64,000 nt of DNA from Mytilisepta virgata (lineage: Eukaryota > Mollusca > Bivalvia > Mytilida > Mytilidae). The DNA is taken from assembly GCA_028015205.1 (NCBI GenBank), contig CM051511.1, positions 38,403,204-38,467,203 of the forward strand, written 5' to 3'. A program made the position numbers and the translations under genes. The notes under the pieces are model-generated. The model searched no databases. It saw only the letters and a list, made by a program, of their open reading frames with translations, and had not been told where the DNA came from. Within the stretch, counting starts at the first letter, position 1. Every line of letters starts with the position of its first letter. Positions 10,991 to 21,673 of this stretch are shown here, one piece after another.

Positions 10991-11703
10991 GGGGGCTGAA
11001 GAAGAAGAAAATAGAAGCAAGCAACTCGAGTTTCGAAAAGAAGTGCTTAATCAGGTCCCAGGTGATAAAACAATAGAAGGATCAAAGTAAAAAAAAAATT
11101 AGTGTAGACGAATGTTAAAAACCTGAAAGATCTTGTAAATCGTTTGTGAAAGACAATCTGGCTGAAATAGAAAAGACATGTATTACTTGGGGAAAATTTT
11201 GAAAGTTTATAATTAATCGGGATTAGAAATGCTAGCATGGCAGGGTTATCTCACAGTTAAAACAAATAATAATACAGCATTACTAAGATCAATGTCTTTA
11301 ATTCATGGGAAAATCTCTCCATGCTCTCACGAGAATTGCCTTACATCTCGTTATAGGAACATGCAAGTGTAAGAGTTCCTAATTAGATCTGCATATGCAC
11401 TGATTTTTTTTATCTGAACATTTTATTTAACACATTGTTCCACTTTGGGTTTTTGTCTTTAAATGTTTAAATATATTTTCATATATATATTCGCAGGTGT
11501 TGTAATTGGCATATACTTCTCTGAGCTAGAATCGAAAAATGTATTCTTCATCCAATTATAATGGTTTATATGGTGCCATCAAAAATGCTTGTTCTATGTT
11601 TTAAACACTTAAATGTATGTATTAACATGAAACAGAGCTTATTTACATTCTACAGGATTTTAGATAAATGTGGGTTTCGTATTCTGTCATCATCAAAAGA
11701 CAT
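10991..11703. other. Non-coding DNA, nothing recognised
   Basis: A-rich and AT-rich; a short AT microsatellite near 11481. No feature supported. Confidence 0.5.
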
Positions 11704-12108
11704 AGAAAGGACAAATATACCTAAGGAGCAATCAAAGAAAACGTAATCCATTGGACAGACAAACCCGGGAAGACAAATGAACAACCACAAGCACAACAAA
11801 TAAACACAGAAAACTAAAAACAATGAACAACGAATTCCTATAAAAACCAGGAGTGAACCCAGGAGCCCCGGAAGGGTAAGCAGTTCCTGCTCCGTATACG
11901 GCACCTGTCGTGCAGTCCAACAAAGTAAATCCGGTGGTAGTCACAAATCGGTTGAAGTACATGAAATGTTACGACAGTGGGAACAGGTCCAACATCCTCT
12001 TAGATATTGGAACACTGTAAAGGTCAATCAATTCGTGATGACGACCGTAAAATTTCCTAAGTGATGACATCAACTTATCCCTGATAAAACCCTGGTTAAT
12101 AAACTTTT
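11704..12108 (-). repeat. Dispersed repeat family R2, copy 1
   Basis: Closely similar in sequence and orientation to 61843-62232: both start AGAAAGGACAAATATACC and contain AACCAGGAGTGAACCCAGG, CAGTTCCTGC, CACAAATCGG, AGTGGGAACAGGTCCAAC and CCGTAAAATTTCCTAAGTG in order. Read on the minus strand it contains an open, conserved peptide AVYGAGTAYPSGAPGFTPGF, also seen in the other copy. Its core (TTCCGG..C.CCTG.GTTCACTCC) is shared with family R1 (33421, 47225). I regard it as a non-coding interspersed repeat, with an old coding origin possible. Confidence 0.75.
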
Positions 12109-13830
12109 GTGACAGCAGTAATCCTTTTTGTCGAAAGTCATGGTACATCACGCATGCCCTTAACTTAGTTTTAGATATCCGGTCTTAGGGACTTATAACA
12201 TGTACATATTATTGATATATACATGTGTTAAACGATAGTTCGTTGTCCTGATTTTAGTTCAGTGTCGATATTCATTTTTGTGTTGAAATATACATGTACT
12301 GTTGCAAGGTTTTAACCCCCGTCGGGCAAAGATGGTTCAAGATTTTGCGTAAGTTTACCTATGTCCCTTTAACGTTTATACTCTTACGACTTTTCAATAC
12401 ATTTAAATAAGATCAAATCACCTTTTACCATTACTATGCCACAAAGCCTATAAATAGGCTTCCTGTCCCCATTTCAAATGCATACTTTATAAAAGCTTAG
12501 CAACTTTTGCTGACAACATCAAAACGTTACGAGTAATAACAATAACAGTGAACTGTTACGAAGTCTCCCAAACGAAGTAACTGATATCTCGAACGCCTTA
12601 CATTGTATTCAATAAATTATTTGTTTTTCAGACACTAAAATTAGGAAATTGTTCCTATAAAGTTTATGCATACTTAATGGGGAGGTTACTTGAAAATCGT
12701 TGTATATTGGGTATTTTGTGTTGCCCGATTTTTCAGTCATACAAAGTCCCATTTAATCAACTTTTGCTTGTCGACATGCTGCATTGACAGAGATATATTC
12801 CTAATATTTCTGAACCGTTTACGATGTATGGTGTTATAAAATGCATTCGGTTTCATTAAATAAAAATAATAAAGAATTCTTAGTTGCCGTGATAAGTCCT
12901 CCCAACATCAAGTCAGTGTTATTTGAATCATATTTATATAAAATGATCAATTGCAACACAGCAAGAAATTTTGTTAATTTATGACCAAGCAGATGAAATA
13001 ATATCTATTATTACATATTATGTCTGATACATTGATGTCCTCCTTGTATCAATATTACATTAAATCTACAATATGATGTAAGTACAGACAAGAAAATAAT
13101 TAAAAGATAAAACACCACATTAATAATAAACAATATATGAGTTGAATGTAATAATCATCCAATAAAATTAAATCTATCTATAAAGAAAGACAACTCTTAA
13201 TTTCTTTTTAAAACAACAGAACCTACAAAAAAGAAAAAAACCAACTGGAAATTCATGATCCCCGGCCAGGAGCAATATCCTGCAAAAATGAATTTAACTG
13301 GTTAACAAAAATATAAATGTATTTACGTTTAAATTTGAGATGGACGGGTTTACAGTTTTAAAAATTTCACTATAACATACCCGCGAAATCACAGAAGGAA
13401 ATTAGTGTCATCATCCTGAAACAAAATTTCTTATCTTAGTAAGTGACCTTGTCGACCTCTTTCGTTTTCATTCATTTGCGTAAGGGCGAGGCAAAATTCA
13501 ATATACATATAAAAATGTAAGGATATGTGGTAAGCATCAATGAACTTATGGCCCCTTTGACCCTTTTATTTTGGAAAGTGTGCAAGATACAAACAAATTC
13601 TGCAGTAACTTTTGTTTGGTTTTTCCTGAGGAGTCATTTAAAAAAAAATCATCAAATTCAATGAAGAATTAAAAAGTTTCAAAAATTAGCCGTCACTTTA
13701 TATCCCAAAAACGATAACTGATATAGACAAAAACAGATCGAAGAAGAATTTTTTTCCAGCAAGGAACATAATAAACAAGCCCCATAAAAATCAGACAAAA
13801 AATGAAAAAAAATTAGACCAATACAGTTTA
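12109..13830. other. Non-coding DNA, nothing recognised
   Basis: AT-rich DNA with no repeat, RNA or coding feature I can defend. Confidence 0.5.
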
Positions 13831-13940
13831 GCATAAAATATTATTGGAGAATTTTTTATGATATATAACAATTTATTATCTTCCAGCATAAAATATTATT
13901 GGAGAATTTTTTATGATATATAACAATTTATTATCTTCCA
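13831..13940 (+). repeat. Perfect 55-bp tandem duplication
   Basis: 13831-13885 and 13886-13940 are identical (each begins GCATAAAATATTATTGG and ends ATTATCTTCCA). Perfect identity in otherwise unconstrained sequence suggests a recent event or an assembly artefact. Confidence 0.9.
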
Positions 13941-14159
13941 GGAATATTAAATTATCCCCGTTAACATTACCAATTGTGCATTCACTAGGACTTATCGTTG
14001 GCATAATGATTATCCCGGCCAGCAGTTTCGAAGCCATTCAGAAACACTGATGATACATCCAGTGTTTAAAGGGGTGGGACATGAACTCTGAGGATATCTG
14101 AGCTTTTCATAAAGAATAAAACAAATTATAATTAAGGACCAAGTATCTCAATGTCTTTT

Positions 14160-15310
14160 GTTGATTTTTTACGAGGAAATACCCCCATTCCCGGGGCAAT
14201 GTGTAAAATTATTTATTGCGTCTCCTTATAGGCAATTACAAATATATGTGGTTACGGGGTATGGAGTTAAATGGTTTTTGAGATTTGAACATTGCGTATT
14301 AAAACCGGTGTTAAAGGGATAAACATTTTTACAGATTTTGGAATCATTCAAAATTATTGGTTTTGAGGGACGAGGATCCCCCCTTTCGGTGAGTGTGTTA
14401 GGTTTTTATCAAACTGTTTATCTTATCATGGGGAAAAAGAAAAAATATGATTTTGGGGCAGGGATTTCAATGCTTTAAGAGATAATTAAAGACTAATGAT
14501 TGGAGGGGGTGGGGATGAACCCTTGTGTAATTAAGGTGGTGATAACCCCCTGGGGAAGCGAGGTATGTGTTATTTGGTGCGTCTTACCAGGGGGAATAAG
14601 AAAATATATGGTTTAGGGGTGGGAATTTTAACGGTTTTTGAGATAATTGACATTATTGATTTGATGGGAATGGTGATAACCCCCTGGGGAAGCGAGGTAT
14701 GTGTCATTTGGTGGGTCTTACCATGTGGAATAAGAAACTAGATGGTTTAAGGTGGAGATTTTAACGGTTTATGAGTTATTTGAACATTATTGATTTAATG
14801 GGAGTGGTGATAACCCCCTGGAGAAGCGAGGTATGTGTCATTTGATGGTCTTACCATGGGGAGTAAGAAAATAGATCGTTTAGAGTGGGGATTTTAAAGG
14901 TTTTTGAGATAACTGAACATTATTGATTTGATGGGAGTGGTGATAACCCCCTGGGGAAGCGAGGTATGTGTCATTTTGGGGAATAAGAAAATATATGATT
15001 AAGGGGTGGGGATTTTAACGGTTTATGAGATAATTGAACATTATTAGGAGTGGGGATTTTAACTGTTTATGAGATAATTGGACATTATTGATTTATGGAG
15101 GTGAGGATCACCCTACTAAAAGAATGAAGTACATGTCATTTAATACGTCTTGTTACGGAGAATAATAAAATATATGATTTAAAGCTTTGGTTTTAATTGC
15201 ATATGAAATTGTTCTAAATTATCGACTTTGGAGGGGGATGACCCCCTAGAGGAACGAGGTATGTCATTTAATACGTGTAGCCGCGGTGTATAATAAAGTA
15301 TATGATACGA
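14160..15310 (+). repeat. ~134-bp minisatellite array, about eight degenerate units
   Basis: The anchor GATAACCCCCTGG occurs at 14541, 14675, 14809 and 14942 (periods 134, 134, 133). Related anchors near 14375, 15093 and 15229 mark more diverged outer units. Each unit has GAAGCGAGGTATGTGTCATT, a TAAGAAAATA(T/G)ATG block, GGGGATTTTAACGGTTT and GAGATAATTGAACATTATTG. Units are most alike in the centre and decay outward, as in arrays homogenised by unequal exchange. No coding capacity. Confidence 0.85.
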
Positions 15311-15804
15311 TATGGTTATTGGTCATTCTCGTAGAGTTTTTCGATGAAAAACATGTTTTCCTATAGGATCCTATAGTAAACCCCCTAGCCTCTTTGAACT
15401 CCTCATTATACGTCTCAGTCACCCCATCAAAAAATTAATAGTATTAGGCACATCTAGAAACATTGATCTTTCATCACGGAAAATCTCAGATCCATATCTA
15501 TGACGGTTATTGAGAACTCGAACGAACAAAATCGGAGAGGAATAAAAACAAATATTCGATAAAAATCGCAAATCAAAATCGATAAGTCTCCCACTTCACC
15601 TGTGAGACTTAACAAGTCAATTCGACAACACGGTAAATAGGGTGGAAAATCATACGTTAATTTGCCAAAAAAGATGTTTAAGTTTTGAAATTATCGAGTG
15701 CCCCGATAATTTTAATCGCTTTAATTTGAGTTAAATATACATATAAAAATACTTACAAAGTGAGTAGCATATATGTGGTTTTAAAGTCGCATTTGCTGGA
15801 TAAG
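15311..15804. other. Non-coding DNA with traces of tandem-repeat elements
   Basis: CCTATAGGATCCTATAGTAA (15361 on) and AAAATCGGAGAGGAATAAAA (near 15528) resemble blocks of the 140-165-bp unit families. Otherwise nothing recognised. Confidence 0.4.
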
Positions 15805-16016
15805 ACGTCATCGGAAGCGAAAATGATGTCACCCGACGCGGAAGTCAGGTGACCGGAACCGGCTGATTATCCCTCCATTGTTCGTGTATTGTTTACGGAA
15901 GTGTCTTCTACGCATGGCTCACCGGAACCACCAAGAAGTGGTTTTCGTGACCGGAAGTGGGGGATTTTCGCAGTATTTGTTTACGGAAGTCAGCGTTACA
16001 TGACCGTAGCCATCTT
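15805..16016 (+). promoter_or_regulatory. Cluster of ETS-like sites with CRE-like and YY1-like motifs: promoter-like
   Basis: Within 200 bp the core CGGAA(G/A) occurs seven times on the plus strand: 15812, 15839, 15854, 15896, 15923, 15952 and 15984; CCGGAAGT at 15951-15958 is a full ETS/GABP consensus. GACGTCAT lies near 15804 and GCCATCTT (the complement of a YY1 core) at 16009-16016. The stretch is richer in G+C and CpG than its flanks. Such clusters mark TATA-less promoters in animals. It lies upstream of the decayed plus-strand coding stretch at 16621, which could be the gene it once served. A repeat-derived origin of the regularly spaced motif is the alternative. Confidence 0.4.
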
Positions 16017-16620
16017 TGATGTCCATCAAACATCAAGGAGACCACGAGATGATTTATAACAAAACAGTAAGAACCCCATCTTCTCAGCACACCAGCTGCA
16101 GCAAAAAACCAAAATGAGTACGAGAGTATGGTGCTGAAGTGTGATGAGCAGGAAAGAACAGCACAGAGCAAGAAAAGAACAACACTGAGCAGCAAAAAGC
16201 CATGACGAGCAGCGAACTGTGTGGTCTAAATGAATAGACAAAAACGATCCTCGTCACTGTGACGCCAATGGAAAGCTTTAACGAAAATATAATCAGAGAT
16301 TTTGTTTAATTTCGTCACTTGTTTGAAGACCTTCAAACAACACACCAAGCAAAACCAGAAAGGAAAAGGAAAATACTTCCAACCAAAGTGAAGAGAACCA
16401 AACGACTGGAAAACACAAGTGCATCCAAAAAAAAAAGAAAAAAAAGAAAAGAAATGTACAGTGTCAAATGAACAAGAGCTTTGCGGTATTCTACAAAAAA
16501 CATGAATATCTGCAAGAGGTGTATAAGGATTGACAACGAGTGGACAAGACTTAATAGAAACCTCATCGTAAAATTGAAATCTGAAATGCAACAATCTCGA
16601 AACGAATACTTTACCAATCG
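16017..16620 (+). other. Purine-rich stretch leading into a decayed gene
   Basis: Repeated GAGCAG/AGCAGC-like purine motifs at 16141-16215 recur at 17250-17375 on the far side of the decayed coding stretch, suggesting a local duplication. An A-rich run (16427-16454) follows. The long minus-strand frames here (16226-16771 and overlaps) are anti-sense to this purine-rich sequence, full of C, F and S residues, and are not credible genes. Confidence 0.4.
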
Positions 16621-17185
16621 TTTGCGCAAGACGCCAATGAGGAACCTGTAGACATATGTGAATATGATTCAGTATCAGGCACCACCACAAAAGCCGATAA
16701 CGAGGAATCGGAACAAAGCAGTGAACATGGATCCAACGAAGAGTCTGACGAGGAAGGCGAACAGTCTCCATGGGAAGTCATTTTGAATAGAGCAACAAGC
16801 ACATCAACCGGAATACTCATAGAAAGTAAATGAAAGAGCCGAAGCCGAAATGGAAGAAGACAAGGCACGCTTGGCAGCATATAGAGATATGTTTCACCAT
16901 ACAGAAAAGAAATGAGAAAGCATTACCTTGGACTGATGTCCTGGCATCAAGACCTGAATAAAGATCCTGTACATAGAAATATCAAGAAAACCGCTAAACG
17001 CTTGAGAGAAGAGGAAGACTACGAATCAAAAGAATCATGGGAATATGCCATAGAAAAAACGAAAATATCTGCTTAACCGTGCATTGAACGTCTACGACCC
17101 AACACCAGCTGAAGACAGCAATGACTATGTGACGGAGGAATTGGAACTAACATTAACAGAAAAACAGAAGAAAAAAATAAAATGA
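16621..17185 (+). pseudogene. Frameshifted gene of unknown function: acidic region then helical domain
   Basis: Four consecutive plus-strand segments join in order if frameshifts are allowed. 16621-16833 is a 70-residue acidic/serine-rich stretch (ESEQSSEHGSNEESDEEGE), then WEVILNRA. About 16832-16911 reads EMEEDKARLAAYRDMF. 16912-17076 begins MRKHYLGLMSWHQDLNKDPV and contains HRNIKKTAKRLREEEDYES. About 17065-17185 reads KRKYLLNRALNVYDPTPAED and ends in a lysine-rich tail. The pattern (W/H near DP, H, a basic helix, then an RK-LLNR block) reminds me of an uncharacterised multi-copy protein in molluscs and cnidarians, which I cannot name. Three small indels explain the breaks. The C-terminal part is duplicated at 17386-17475. 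Either a decayed gene or a transposon passenger. Confidence 0.45.
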
Positions 17186-17636
17186 TTAAACAAATGGAAG
17201 GAGGGAGTAATGGAGCCTATATATGTTTATACATTAAAAGCAGAGCAGTGATTAGCAGTGAAGAATAACACGGCGCAAGAGAAGAGCAGCAGCAGCAAAA
17301 AACAGCGACAAGCAGCAGAAAAAATCGAAATGACCACGTGAGTATAGTTATGAGTAGCGATGAGCAGCAAGAGGAGAGCAGTGTACTGAACGATTACGAG
17401 CCACCAACAACGGAAGACAGCAATAACTCTGATTTTATTATAAAAAAATTACAAAAAGAAAAAAAGAAGAAATAAAGTTAATGCAGCCTACAGATGTAGC
17501 CAATCATAAACCTGGATAAATGCAGAGTTATCTTTCCTGTCATGTTTTCCGAAACATTTATCGTTTCCATATCCGGAATTCTTTTTGTGTACATGTTTTT
17601 GTCCTGTTGACTTCACGGTGTCGTTGGTATTTGACA
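17186..17636 (+). pseudogene. Duplicated C-terminal fragment of the preceding decayed gene
   Basis: 17386-17475 encodes LNDYEPPTTEDSNNSDF and a lysine-rich end, matching LNVYDPTPAEDSNDYV and the lysine-rich end at 17093-17185 in sequence and position of the stop. The preceding purine-rich GAGCAGC stretch (17250-17375) matches 16141-16215. So a unit including the C-terminus appears to have been copied in tandem about 290 bp downstream. From 17476 to 17636 nothing is recognised. Confidence 0.45.
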
Positions 17637-18411
17637 ATGGAGATCACGGTAGATTTTTCACACATCGTTTCACTTCATGTGGAAGTTCACCATGAATTTC
17701 CAATCAAGTCGACTTTTTGATCTATGGAGGAGATTTACAGAGAGCGGTGGAGAAAGCCAGAGAAATTCCAACAAACCCTGGCCGCCAGACAACCTTCTTC
17801 ATCAGAGGGGCACTCCCGTTTTATGTGGGTGTAACCCAAAGAGATGGGGGTTGGTCACTGACCAAGGAGTTTGAGAGTGTGGTAAATGTCTGGTTATTCT
17901 GTCTCATGAATTTTATTTCAATTTGTTGAAGGGTTATAGGAAGAGACAAGGTTAATGTATGACAACAGAATTTAGGCGTGATGTGCAGATACGATATGAC
18001 CAACGGGAAATAAAATATGCACAAACACTGCCTTCTCAAATGCGACTTTAGAACCACATATATACTACTAAAGTGTATGAATTGATATTGATAATTAATA
18101 TTGTATTTAGCTGTTGCTACGGATGCAAAACATTATCCATCAGATGTTACAAACAAAACCTGGAAGTAAAATGCAAGAGACAGTTATAGAAACAACTTGC
18201 TCAATGTAAAGGCAATCTTCATTAATGACGTCAATTAATTAATATATCAGAAACGATAGACACCGTAAAAATTGCTGTGATATTGTTTAGGGTATACCCA
18301 GAGAGGCTAGATCCGCTGTTAGAGAATTCAGATATGCAGAATATGGCACCAAGAAGTTCAACACTGATAAAATACTTTTATTGACTCTTCAGTCTGAATC
18401 TACAGGGCTAC
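17637..18411 (+). pseudogene. Possible two-exon fragment of an unrecognised gene
   Basis: An ATG at 17637 opens MEITVDFSHIVSLHVEVHHE and reaches a T5 homopolymer (17714-17718). One base of frameshift there joins it to LIYGGDLQRAVEKAREIPTN, continuing through GRQTTFFIRGALPFYVGVTQ to TKEFESV at 17880, followed by GTAAAT, a fair splice donor. After a ~411-bp gap TTGTTTAG ends at 18291 as an acceptor, and the next frame reads GIPREARSAVREFRYAEYGT and on to TGLRF before running into a terminal-repeat-like sequence at 18412. Phase is preserved across the intron. The composition looks like a real protein. I do not recognise the family. The frameshift and abrupt end favour a broken copy. Confidence 0.4.
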
Positions 18412-18526
18412 GTTTCACAATAATTCGTAAGACTAACGTTTTTGAATACACGTACAATCATCGTACGGTTTCACTTACGAGTGAACTCTTTTGTGATATA
18501 GGTACAGTCTTGGGTCAAACGTATTC

Positions 18527-19608
18527 TTAAAAATGGCCGCCGTGAACGTCGTGTTGTTTCACTTCGTCAGTAAAGGGATTTTTCACATAAAAAATCATTG
18601 ATTTGCTTTCTTTTGTCATAAATCGGACATTAAGGGTAAGTTGTCACCTTTTAACCCTTGACTTGTGATGACGTAATGCGTGTTTTATTTTTATTTTGAT
18701 GTGAACACGATGGGACAAAAAGGAAAAGAAAGAAATTGCCTTGAAAGAAGCCAAGGTAAAACTATGGGAAATTTTTAGGATATTTGGGAAGCTGCAGTCT
18801 ACCAAAAATAGTTTTATGAAAAGATATTCACAAACACATTCTACTAAAAATAAGGTCCGAAGTGGCAGACCAAAATTGTTCACCCAAAAAGAAATTTTTT
18901 GCCTAGTATGGGAAAATCGTCATGTTACTTGAAGGAAATTACTAATATCTGGAATGAACGTGGTGTGTCTGAAGTGTCGGAAAGTACAGTTAAACTTACT
19001 TTGATTAAGAATGGGTACCATGATAGAGTTAAGAAATAAATGAGGGTTAGTCAAAAAAAAAAAGAAAAAAAGAAAAAAGAAAAAAAACACACCAAGGAAT
19101 AAGAGACTCAGCGTAATGATATTGGCGTGTATTTTATATTATGGCATAGGAACTCTTAATAAGGAAATATTAATGCAAACAAATATATTGACATTTTAGA
19201 TATTAATGGGTGCTCTGTGATTGATAGACATTTTGCTAATATATTTTCCAAGATGATAATTCTTCTGTGCATATAGCAAGAACATTCAAAGAAAATAATA
19301 ATATTACTCACATCGAATGGCCAACACAAAGCCCTGATTAAATATTATCGAAAATTGTATGATCTACTAAACCGTGTTCACAATATAAATTCTAAAGACG
19401 AATTTCACAGAGATCCGATCTGTTTGGGAGAACATGTGTTATTTTTATACAAGACTTGTATTATTCACTACCAAGACGCTTCCAACGAGTAATCAAGTCA
19501 AAGGGTTGCCTGACAAAATATAAAAGTATGTCAATATTATTTTATACATAAAATATTTGAAAAATATTGAGGTGAAGCAAGCTTCACTTGGCGGCCATCT
19601 TGTTTTTA
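18527..19608 (+). mobile_element. Decayed Tc1-like element with short inverted ends
   Basis: TTAAAAATGGCCGCC (18527-18541) is opposed by GGCGGCCATCTTGTTTTTA (19590-19608), both at TA dinucleotides, giving inverted ends with the shared core ATGGCCGCC. The broken transposase described at 18741-19529 lies between in the expected orientation. At about 1.1 kb it is shorter than a full Tc1-like element, in line with an internal deletion. Confidence 0.5.
18741..19529 (+). pseudogene. Tc1/mariner transposase pseudogene
   Basis: The N-terminal part reads MKEAKVKLWEIFRIFGKLQS followed by KVRSGRPKLFTQKE, a GRPR-type linker between the two helix-turn-helix halves. A frameshift leads to ITNIWNERGVSEVSESTVKL. 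The region with the first catalytic Asp is missing. A later segment (about 19246-19350) reads FQDDNSSVHIARTFKENNN and then IEWPTQSPD, with a stop after SPD and NIIEN beyond, the block that carries the second Asp and the Glu of the DDE triad. PRRFQRVIKSKGCLTKYK (19471-19524) is the usual C-terminus. Several frameshifts and stops make it inactive. Family assignment rests on these motifs. Confidence 0.75.
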
Positions 19609-20015
19609 CGAATACTTTTGACCAAAGGCTGTATGTGCTCCAGTCATCTGCAAGCAGCTGCAAACGTCAAAACATTGATTATGGATACCTCCAACAAAAA
19701 CAAAACACGAAAGCCAACTGGAAACGGCTGGAGGTGGATGTTCTGATAGAGGCAGCCAGACCTCATGCTGACTTTTGGAAGACTAAACTGGTAAAGAATC
19801 ACCACAAAGTAGGTAGTTTGTACATAATAGTAGGTGCTCCTAGTAAAGGTTCAAACTTAATATTACTATTTTGTATCCGCCGGAAACACGAAAGGTTAAT
19901 AAACACACAATACATTGTCGCTTGTCGTTCACCTTCGCACAATACCACCACGAGTGACTTACGAGAACTCTATCCCATACGTAAAGTTACGACCAAGCGT
20001 ACACGTCAAGTTTGA
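19557..20015 (+). pseudogene. Possible Myb/SANT-like fragment (152-codon open frame)
   Basis: The frame is open for 152 codons but starts in the 3' end of the Tc1-like remnant. Residues about 53-84 read TKANWKRLEVDVLIEAARPH then ADFWKTKLVKNHHK. NW..LEVDVL resembles the start of Myb/SANT-like DNA-binding domains found in Harbinger-type transposons and NAIF1/MSANTD proteins. An ATG in another frame at 19681 gives MDTSNKNKTRKP, which would precede such a domain if one frameshift is allowed. After KNHHKV there is a GTAGGTAG that could be a splice donor. The last third overlaps repeat-like CGTAAG motifs and is probably not coding. Confidence 0.3.
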
Positions 20016-20106
20016 GTTAAGCATTTTTGTGAAACGCTATAAAATCGTAAGAGTACACGTACAAACAGGGGTTAACGTAAACATATCATACGAATCGTTG
20101 TGAAAC

Positions 20107-21673
20107 ATATCCCCGAAAGAAAATAGTGAAGTTACCAAACAGCTACCAACAAAGATGATACAGGCTTATAAAATCAAACGATCCTTTGTCATAAAGAGGC
20201 AAACTACATCATTACAAAGCCGAATCCTTTCTTTAACATGTAATATATATATTGATAGGAGACGCTAACAATCACCTGCACATCTTGTTTCACTCCCCAT
20301 TTAACGGGTCTGTATTATGGTTCATTTATGATATTTTTCTTTGGTCTCAGTGTTTGTAGTTGATTTTTTTCTCTGTTTCCATGAGTCAACATTGACTGCG
20401 TTTTAACGATTTAATTTTATTTTACAAATTGCATTTAACAGATAAGTGTATAGTTCTAAGTTCTTTTTTTGAATTCGCAGTAACAGTTATAATAGAAATG
20501 CGTGTATCTCCAGGACAGATTAAAGCGAAAACATTATTTCGACAAATATGAACATTATTATTCAAATATGAACATTATTATTTTTTCAATGATACAAACC
20601 TTTACCATCTGAGCAAGCGCTAGCACGGTGCACCATAATCAAAGGCAAGATATCCTAAAACATTACTTTAAATGATTAGCACAAACAACTACACATTTTA
20701 AAATTCCACACATGTATAAATACTTAAATCAAGATTCTGACAGTATAAATAATTTTACAGGTGTGCACGTCAAATCAACAAAGAATAATCAGAATAAACA
20801 CAATATCTGCTTCTCGGCTATGACTTGGCATAAACACGGAAAGCTCATGTTCCCAGAACTCAAAAGACTTTTATGAACTATTTTTAATATAAGGCATTGC
20901 CAGAAAACAGACTATATCGACATATTCGAAGAATAATTCTAACAGCCAATCTACCTGTACGCCATAATATAGAAACTTTTAAATAGAAACCGATTTCAAC
21001 TAATTATGCTGTTTTTACATATTGTTGGTAATCGTAGAGCCTCGTAAAGAAATTCCTAGTTTCATAATCTAGCCTCCCGGATGGAGCCATTTCTCGACTT
21101 TACATATACCCAGTAAAATTCACAAGAATGATATAAAATTACAGCCTCGTGTCTGACAGAAAAAATGTGACCCCACGGGTGGAATTCCCTATCCTACATC
21201 TCTCTGCATTAAAGATTGTTATACTCTTTCACAGGATGATCCTTTGTCATATTTTTTATATAAAAACAATACGGACGTTAAAATGTCATCAAGTCATTTT
21301 GTGGCTCATATTGAAAATCTGTGAAGGCCAATGATAGTTTTATTGACATGGAAACTAGAGAGATCGAGAAGCGACACTGTATTACACTTTCTGTGGGAGT
21401 GAAAATCGTGATTGTTTGTTTATATTTATTAATGAAACTTTCTAACAGAATTTTACATTGTACCTTTCCTTCTGATTATCACATTACTGGCATCATATGG
21501 TCACGTTCCAGTTTTTATACAATGATATTTAAACACTTATAGACAGCTTATAGACTTACTGTCTACTCCCTTCGTTTTTGCTAAAACAAATTATTTTTCG
21601 TTCCCCTTAATTTGCAGTCAGATAACAAATTAAAGTACATTTAAAACTAATAACTTGAATTTTCGTGTAATAT
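20107..21673. other. Non-coding DNA, nothing recognised
   Basis: AT-rich. A 17-bp direct repeat (AAATATGAACATTATTA) occurs twice near 20545-20581. Short frames at 21149-21542 show no recognisable motif. Confidence 0.5.

Larger units (their letters stand above)
18412..20106. mobile_element. Outer element bounded by imperfect inverted ends, with a Tc1-like copy nested inside (tentative)
   Basis: GTTTCACAATAATTCGTA at 18412 and the reverse complement of 20087-20105, GTTTCACAACGATTCGTA, match at 16 of 18 positions. Further CGTAAG/TACACGTAC motifs follow inside both ends (18425-18485 and 19915-20065). The interval holds the Tc1-like remnant 18527-19608 and a short Myb-like coding fragment. One reading is an older element split by the Tc1-like insertion; another is two independent inverted copies of a short repeat. 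Confidence 0.35.

Noticed and set aside
11650..11962. Two overlapping minus-strand frames with membrane-like segments
   Set aside because: Inside repeat family R2; hydrophobicity comes from A/T-rich composition. The conserved peptide is kept as a finding on the repeat, not as a gene.
16226..16771. 181-codon minus-strand open frame (and overlapping 98- and 89-codon frames)
   Set aside because: Anti-sense to a purine-rich plus-strand stretch; extremely rich in F, C, L and S; the plus strand gives the more protein-like reading at 16621-17185.
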